Below, piece after piece: positions 57,515 to 64,000 of a stretch of 64,000 nt of DNA; the stretch's first letter is position 1, and every line of letters begins with the position of its first letter. The DNA comes from Antedon bifida (Eukaryota > Echinodermata > Crinoidea > Comatulida > Antedonidae). The translations under genes and the position numbers were made by a program. The stretch lies in assembly GCA_963402885.1 (NCBI GenBank), contig OY727101.1, forward strand, positions 8,628,917-8,692,916. The letters are read 5' to 3'. Below the pieces are notes generated by a model. The model did not search any database, was not told the origin of the DNA, and saw only the letters and a list, made by a program, of their open reading frames with translations.

Positions 57515-57712
57515 AATTGTTTTTTTTTTTAACTTTATTTGGTAATCAAGGTTAAAAAACAATAAAATATAATACATAGAAAATAGAAAAACAATTGCAC
57601 GGAAAAAACAGGCCTTGATTACAAGGAATGCCAAGAAAAGTTAAAAACTTATTTCCACTTGGGTCCTAAAAACAAGAAACTGATAACAAGAACATACAAA
57701 TTACAACATAAG
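57515..57712 (-). mobile_element. Nested poly-A retroposon in Gypsy copy 3
   Basis: Same insert as 2088-2285, between AATCTTG at 57508-57514 and 57713-57719. Confidence 0.75.
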
Positions 57713-60472
57713 AATCTTGCGACTTTTGTTTCGATATATCCATCTTTCGTACGTTTCATTGTTTCTTTAAATGTGCGTACAGCACGTTCCGCAAGACCAT
57801 TCGATGATGGGTGATATGGGGCTGTTAAAGAATGTCTTATTCCATTTCGCTTTACGAATGTATGAAATTCATCACTGGTGAAACATGTTCCATTGTCGGA
57901 TACTATTTTATCTGGCAATCCATGCGATGCAAATATAAGCCTGAGCTTATCCACTGTGGTATTTGTCGTTGAGGAATTTACCGGAATTACCTCAAGCCAT
58001 TTTGAGTATGCATCGTATTAAAAACATTTTTCCAATAAATGGTCCAGCACAGTCGATATTTAATCGTGACCATGGTCTATTTGGCCAATTCCATGGGTGC
58101 AATGGTGCTTTAGGTGGTAAAGTTTGATTGGATTGGCATGTATCGCACTGCTTTGATATGTCTTTGTCCATATTAGGCCACCATAACGAATCCCGGGCAA
58201 AACTTTTCATTCTGACAATTCCAGTATGACCGTCATGTAGTGCTTGTAGCAACTGTTTTCTACCAGGCTGTGGAACAACAATTCTATTTTCCCACAAAAT
58301 ACATCCATCTTGTGTAGAGAGTTCTCTTTGTCAGATCCATCCAATATGGTTGCAAGTTTTCAATTTTTGGATTAGTATTGGGCCAACCCTTTTCAATGTA
58401 GTAAAGAACTCGAGAAAGTGTTGGATCTTTAACCGTCCAACCTTTAATATCTGCTGTGGAAACTGGAGATTGGTTCATTGGCTCCATCAATAGAACAGTT
58501 TCGGCAGGTTGTGGAATTGATTCTGGTTTTCCTGGCAATGGTAATCTGCTTAAGGCATCCGCATTGGCATGGGACTTTGTCAGTTTGAATCTTAATGTAT
58601 ATTTGTATGTACCTAATTTCAGTGCCCAACGTTGGATTCTAGCTGATGCTTGGCTGGGCACAAGTCTGTCCTCATTAATAAGACCCAGCAATGGCTTATG
58701 GTCTGTTACCAATGTGAAATGTCTACCATAAATGTAAGACTGAAATCGCGTTACCCCGAAAACGCATGCCAAACCTTCTTTCTCAATTTGCGAATACTTT
58801 TTTTCCGCTTCTGCAAGTGTTCTAGATGCAAATGCGATTGGTCTTCCTGTACCGTCACTTTGTCGATGTGCTAACACAGCCCCAATTCCATATTGAGATG
58901 CATCACACGATAATATTATTTCCTTTTTTGGATCATAATGTGCAAGTACTCTGCAGGAAAGTAGCAATTCCTTTGATTTATCAAAAGTAGATTGTTCTAA
59001 ATTTGTCCAGTTCAAAGCTTTATCCTTACGAAGTAAGGCATATAACAGAGCAATTAAGTGTGTTGGATAAGTTTGGTAAAAACTTCATAATAAGATAATA
59101 ATCCCAAATAAGCTCTCAGTTCTGTCAAGTTTTGAGACGCTGGAGCATCTTTAATTGCTCTCACTTTGGCGTTTGTGGGATGCAATCCCTCTTTGTCGAT
59201 CAGGTGTCCCAAATAACCAACAGATTTAACCATAAAAACACACTTACTCTTTTTTAGACGAAGTCCAGCATCTGCCAGTCGCTTTAGGACGGTTTCAAGA
59301 GTTTCGAAATGCTCAAAGTCATTCTTTCCTGTAATTAATATTATCGTCCAGGTATACTGTAACACCTTTAACTCCTTGTAATAGTCCTTCCATGACATGC
59401 TGGAAAATCGCTGGTGCTGAAGAGACTCCAAACGGCAACCGTGTATATTGTAAAGTCCCTTTTGAGTGTTGATTACAACATATTTTCGAGAATCTTTATC
59501 CAAGAGTAATTGTTGGTACGCTTGTGACATAATATGTCCAATTTAGTAAATTTTTCTTCGGGGCAAAGGATACTGATCAACTTTGGCTGCTTTATTTACA
59601 GTAATTTTGTAGTCACCACAGATCCTAATGGTAGATTTATCTGCCTTAAGTACCGGAACTATTGGTGCAGCCCAGTCTGAAAACTGTATAGGTTCAATAA
59701 TGCCTTCTCGTTGTAAGCGATCAAGTTAGTCATCTACTTTCTGTCGCAAAGCATACGGAACATTTCTGGCTTTGCAAAATTTTGGCATTGTCTCTTTATC
59801 AACATACATTTTTGCTTCAGTACCCTTAAGGGTACCTAGTTCATCTTTAAATATTTCTTGGTATTTACCAAGCAGTGAACTTAAATCTAATTGGTTTATT
59901 ACCTTGATTTGTTGCCAGTCCAACTTTATAAACTGAAGCCAGTCTCGACCAATTAGGGTAGGTCCATCTGTTCGCACAATCGTTAACGGTAATATTGTAG
60001 TAGTACTCTGGTATGTAACTTCAGCATTAATTTTACCCAAAACATCCATTATTTGTCCAGTGTACGTACGTAGCTTAACTGACGAAGGTTCAAGTTTTCT
60101 TTCAATAATTGCCTAAATTTCGTCTGCGACATTATTGATACCGAGGCTCCTGTGTCAATTTCCATTTCAGTATCCAAACCCTCTAACAGTATCTTAACTT
60201 TCATAGGTGGAGGACTAGACGTGGTCTTTATTCCAAATAATTCTTCATACATTTCTGTAGCTATGTTGCTTGGTTCATCGCTTGGCTCATCTGCCACAAC
60301 ATTTTTAACTGTTTGGGGCTTCCCCTTCTTTTTGCTAAGACAAACAGATTGAATGTGTCCTACCTTGTTACAATAATGGCAAGTTGTTTGCTTAAAATAA
60401 CATTTGTCTGGCAAATGGTTATTCTTTCCACAGCGAAAACATGGTTTCGACTTCTTATTTGTATTTGACATA

Positions 60473-61125
60473 ACTAGTTTTTATGGCTTCATAAGATTAT
60501 GTTAACACAATATATGTGCATAAATTGCAATATTATAGCATAATTATCGAATTTTTTTGCCATTTTTCGAAATAATTCCTTTTTTCCCCCGCATTGAAAT
60601 TTTCAAAATTTCGACCCTTTTATTTGTTTACATAACTAGTTACTATGGCTCTATAAGATGATGTTAACACAATATATATACATAAATGACAATATAATAG
60701 CATAATTATTGGATATTAAAAAGTGAACATTTGCAAATTTTCGAAAAATTCTTTCGGTCCCCAGCAGTGAAATTTTCGAAAAATGGCCAAATACTTACCC
60801 TTTTATTTTTTGACTTAACTAGTTTTTATGTCTCCATAAGATGATGTTAACACAATATATGTGCATAAATTGCAATATTATAGCATACTTATTGAATTTT
60901 AAAAAGAAGAAAATTTGGCAATTTTTCTAAAAAATTCCTTTGGTCCCCCGCAGTGAATTTTTCGAAAAATGTCAAAATTTAGACCTTTTTATTTTTTTAC
61001 ACAACTAGTTACTATGGCTTTATAAGATGATGTTACCATAATATATGTGCATAAATGGCAATATTATAGCATAATTCTTGAAGTTTAAAAAGTGGAAATT
61101 TTGGACATTTTTTGAACAATTCCGT
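60473..61125. repeat. About 185 bp minisatellite in Gypsy copy 3
   Basis: Same array as 5031-5700. Confidence 0.87.
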
Positions 61126-61633
61126 AAATTTTGACTTCTTTTTGTAAGCAATTTTGTTTACATTTTCAACTGCAGCTGCAGAGGTTGGCTGCACCAGATC
61201 TCTTACATTTCTTGTTGCAGTTTCGATGCTAGTTGCAATTTCAACAGCTTTTTCCAGTGTCAGTGCTTTTTCTGCCAAAAGACCAAATTCCGTGATTACG
61301 GACGCCAAAAACTAGATGATCTCGTAACATTGTATTGAGCGAGGCTCCAAAGTTACAGAATTCTGCCATCGATCGAAGCGATGCCATAAATTCAGGCACT
61401 GTTTCATTATCACGTCGAAAGCGTGAGTTGAATTTGTATCGCTGTACAATTTCACTAGGCACATGGACTGTGATGCCCATTCATAGCTGTTACCAGCTCA
61501 TCGAATGTTTTATCCTTGGGTTTTTCTGGTGTAACCAAATTTCGTAAAAGCTTATAAGATGATGGGCCAATAACTGTTAACAGTGTTGCTTGTTTCTTCT
61601 CCTCTGTAGTAATTTCTTTTGCCTTGAAATACA

Positions 61634-62084
61634 AGTTACTTACTTACTTATTTGTTTTCATAGCTATCCCCAATATTGGGGACATTTCGCCGTCATTGAC
61701 ATTATGTTGACATAGCACAACTTTTCTTAATTTTATGAGAGACGTTAATTTTGATGAGAAGGTCATGGAACACTAATTAATTTTAAAAACAACTAAAAAC
61801 CTGGGACCTGTAACCCTGACGGGTACTCTCCCTCCGGGTCAAAGGGATCCCGAAACTCATCGGTGGGCAGGGGCGCTCATCTCCCTGTTCAGGACTATTC
61901 CTGATGATTACCCAACCTATTTACATTTAAAATTAAAATCAAACATCAAGACATAACTTAATCAACTTAATGACTACTGGACATAGTAGTTATTGTCTTC
62001 TATAAAAGATGCTGGAAGCACTTCCTTATATAGTCTTCTTCTTCTGTCTGTTGTTCTTCTTCTTCCTCAGACTCTAGTCTAAAG
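61634..62084 (-). mobile_element. Nested retroposon 3' end in Gypsy copy 3
   Basis: Same insert as 6216-6666. Edges are approximate. Confidence 0.58.
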
Positions 62085-62175
62085 TCTAAACGCTCAACAA
62101 ACTGTGACCAATCTTCCCTTCCTTCAATAAATTCTTCAATTTTGCCAATAAGGGCCATTCTCGTCGCCACTGTAG

Positions 62176-62485
62176 TGTAATGTACCGATTTACAATACAA
62201 ATAAGTGAGAGAGAGACAAGTTCTGTTATAGTTGAAAGCTAGCACTGAAGTGTTTATTCTTTATTCTACATTTACTATATATTATAATAACAATATCGGT
62301 AATGGGTAATTAATCTGTCAAGGTGGAATGTTTAGTGGTCTAAGCAGAGGGTCTACTTTAGCCATTAGTGACCATTAAGTAGCCAGGGTTATATAGAAGT
62401 GGGTTAACATAATATATATGGTAACAGGTGAAGGAAGTTTAAATAATTGGTAGCAAGTAATATTAATCAAGTTCAATACATTACA
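62176..62485 (-). repeat. 5' LTR of Gypsy copy 3
   Basis: 310 bp, followed by CTTTT. Confidence 0.92.
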
Positions 62486-62506
62486 CTTTTCATTTAATCT
62501 TAACAG

Positions 62507-62697
62507 TAAAGTTAATCTTTCTGATTGCGTGGAGATGGATTGTGATGCATTTAAGAAAGCAATGATCAGAGATGAAGATGGTGGAATTCTAGGAGGATCA
62601 CGGCCTGGTTATGTTATTCCTGATTCTCCATACGAGTGGGATAGAGATCCGAGACGTGGACTTAAAATTCCTTATGATGAAAAATGTCCACATAAAG
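62507..62697 (+). CDS. PKHD1L1-like exon, copy A3 (DCVEMDCDAFKK)
   Basis: Same as 7089-7279. Confidence 0.8.
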
Positions 62698-62737
62698 GTT
62701 GGTTGTCTGCTTTAATGTTGAATTTTAGCTTTTGTAA

Positions 62738-63401
62738 ACTGTGATTCTTCCCTAAATCTTTCCTCCTATTAAAGTTGCACTCTTGAAACAAGACCAGTCC
62801 ATTCACCGAAAATTTTTACGGATATGTACAGGAAGATTATTCCATAAGGTTGATGCTCTATAGTTAAACATTCTCTTTCCATAAATATTGTTCCATGCTG
62901 GAACATTTAGAGTTTTTGTTGATTGACTTCTTGTATTTTTTGTGTGAAAAGTGTCCATAAATTTGAATAGATTTGTTAAATAAGATGGTGCTAAACCCTG
63001 TAGGCATTTAAATAGCATAATTAATAAATCATTTTCCCATCTGTCATGGACACTCTTCCATTTTAGTGAGGACATCAATTCTGTTATAGGGGTGTACATA
63101 TCAGCATAAAGAATGATTCTAGCTACTCTATTTTGAAGTACTTGAAGACGATTAACAAGTTCTAAGTTACAATTTGACCAAACATTACTACAGTAATCAA
63201 AACAAGGTAATACTATTGCATTAGCAAGTAGTCTTAAAGCAAAATTTGGAATATAATATCTTAATCTACGAATAATACCGATACGTTGTGATACTCTAGA
63301 AGCTACTTGTTCAACATGCTGTTTCCATGACATAAGTGAATCAAATGTAAGTCCAAGATATTTAAAATTGTCAACTCTTTCGACATCATTGCCATTAATA
63401 G
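62738..63401 (-). mobile_element. LINE fragment in copy A3
   Basis: Same fragment as 7320-7985. The open frame 62803-63333 equals the A1 frame (LPCFDYCSNVWSNC). Confidence 0.84.
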
Positions 63402-63644
63402 AAAGAGAAATATGGGTTCCAGAAGATCCAAACGATCAGTTCATGCCAACTCCTGACTCCAGCATTTATGGCGAGAACTATTTTGATCGCGATTGGCAGA
63501 CTCTTTGGATACTTATACGTGGTAGTGACCCAATTGACATCATCACTACACCGGTTATAATGGTTGACTTTGGTGTGGCTCCTGTTGATGTTTTCTATGA
63601 AGAAGATCTTGTTAACAATCTTGCCAGTTTGGTATATATAATAA
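63402..63644 (+). CDS. PKHD1L1-like exon remnant, copy A3
   Basis: Same as 7986-8228. Confidence 0.65.
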
Positions 63645-63795
63645 GTAAATAGCTTTCTTTAACCATATTAAAGTATCACATAATCTATCCAGATTTCTTC
63701 TTTTTTCAGTTTCATATGTTTAGAAATGAGTTGAATTTTATTTAATTACCTATTCTTTTAATATGTAAACAATAATTAATATTTTTTCCTTACAG

Positions 63796-64000
63796 GCAAT
63801 TCAACCCTTGAACATGATGAGTTAGTTAACCTTCAAGCAGAAATTGTTAATGCAGCACAAACCGGTACTTTGTACGAGAGTCTTGAAGTTGAGGTTATTA
63901 GCAATGACCGATCCTTCTCCCCCAGCTGAAGACCCCCCAGCTGAAGACCCAACAAGGGGTGTGAGAGCAACAAATACAACAGGAGGTCCAAGTACAGGCA
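63796..64000 (+). CDS. PKHD1L1-like exon, copy A3, cut by window end
   Basis: Same as 8380-8576, with CCAGCTGAAGACCC doubled. The exon continues to or past the window edge. Confidence 0.6.

Larger units (their letters stand above)
56489..62485 (-). mobile_element. Ty3/Gypsy LTR retrotransposon, copy 3
   Basis: Same insertion as copies 1 and 2, carried by the unit duplication. LTRs are at 56489-56796 and 62176-62485. Parts in minus-strand order: gag about 61125-62158, minisatellite 60473-61125, zinc knuckles and protease about 59800-60471, reverse transcriptase about 59050-59740, RNase H about 58440-59030, integrase about 57007-58410. It is broken in several places, and its breaks are only partly shared with the other copies. 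Confidence 0.92.
54866..64000 (+). pseudogene. PKHD1L1-like copy A3 (cut by window end)
   Basis: Exons are 54866-55023, 55077-55219, 55710-55861, 56181-56298, 62507-62697, 63402-63644 and 63796 onward. Same structure as A2, with Gypsy copy 3 in the intron 56299-62506 and the LINE fragment before 63402. The 55710-55861 exon is 23 nt shorter than in A1 and A2, so the frame is not kept. The exon at 63796 has a 14 bp duplication near 63930. Confidence 0.75.
55464..64000. repeat. Segmental tandem unit 3, cut by window end
   Basis: This is the first 8.5 kb of a third unit, nearly identical to 1-8600 and to 25189-33480. It includes the Gypsy element with the same target duplication and the same LINE fragment. 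It has private small indels, including a loss inside the first exon and a short duplication near 63923-63950. Confidence 0.92.

Noticed and set aside
1051-62485. Three independent Gypsy insertions
   Set aside because: Same site, same target duplication and same nested insertions in all three. One insertion followed by segmental duplication is simpler.
1-64000. A large DNA virus or Polinton-type element
   Set aside because: No capsid, polymerase B or packaging signals seen. The only virus-like sequences are the Gypsy copies.

Overview
The window is AT-rich eukaryotic DNA with introns, nested retroelements, MITE-like elements and SINE-like repeats. It has no bacterial features. The only recognisable host gene is a relative of PKHD1L1 (fibrocystin-L), a large type I membrane protein with extracellular parallel beta-helix repeats. 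The many TAGGCCTA palindromes and the repeat types suggest a marine invertebrate, perhaps an echinoderm or other deuterostome. That assignment is a weak inference.

The window is a segmental tandem array. Position 1 recurs at 25189 and again at 55464, giving unit 1 (25,188 bp), unit 2 (30,275 bp) and the first 8.5 kb of unit 3. By eye the units are about 98-99% identical. Unit 2 differs from unit 1 by a 3.0 kb element at 44943-47943, a partial 2 kb tandem duplication at 36241-40090, and one PKHD1L1 exon that unit 1 has lost.

Each unit carries two older paralogous fragments of the 3' half of the PKHD1L1-like gene, both on the + strand. Copy A (A1 247-11588, A2 24591-38283, A3 54866 to the window end) has a truncated helix exon. 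It also has a Ty3/Gypsy element in an intron, a LINE fragment that replaces a conserved exon, and a tail of small, mostly frame-preserving exons with a terminal exon. Copy B (B1 19563-23200, B2 49184-53472) keeps the long helix exon, lacks the small-exon tail, and carries a 618 bp MITE instead. No copy has a complete exon set, all start in the middle of a domain, and several frame breaks are shared. They are best read as decaying pseudogenes or a partial-gene cluster, although copy A keeps surprising splice-phase coherence.

The Gypsy element (1051-7067, 26239-31953, 56489-62485; minus strand) has about 310 bp LTRs and a 5 bp CTTTT target duplication. It contains three nested insertions or expansions. 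All three copies sit at the same site and descend from one insertion that preceded unit duplication. Copy B preserves the empty site.

Between the A and B fragments (about 13.5-19.5 kb and 40.1-49.1 kb) I see no protein-coding gene. This spacer holds TAGGCCTA-rich tracts, a tRNA-derived SINE next to an oppositely oriented tRNA-like element, a three-copy tandem repeat, an inverted-repeat pair and, in unit 2 only, the 3.0 kb element. That element has 28 bp terminal inverted repeats and a 22 bp TTCTATAGAA-type array. I found no related description of it from memory, and it is the strongest candidate for something undescribed.
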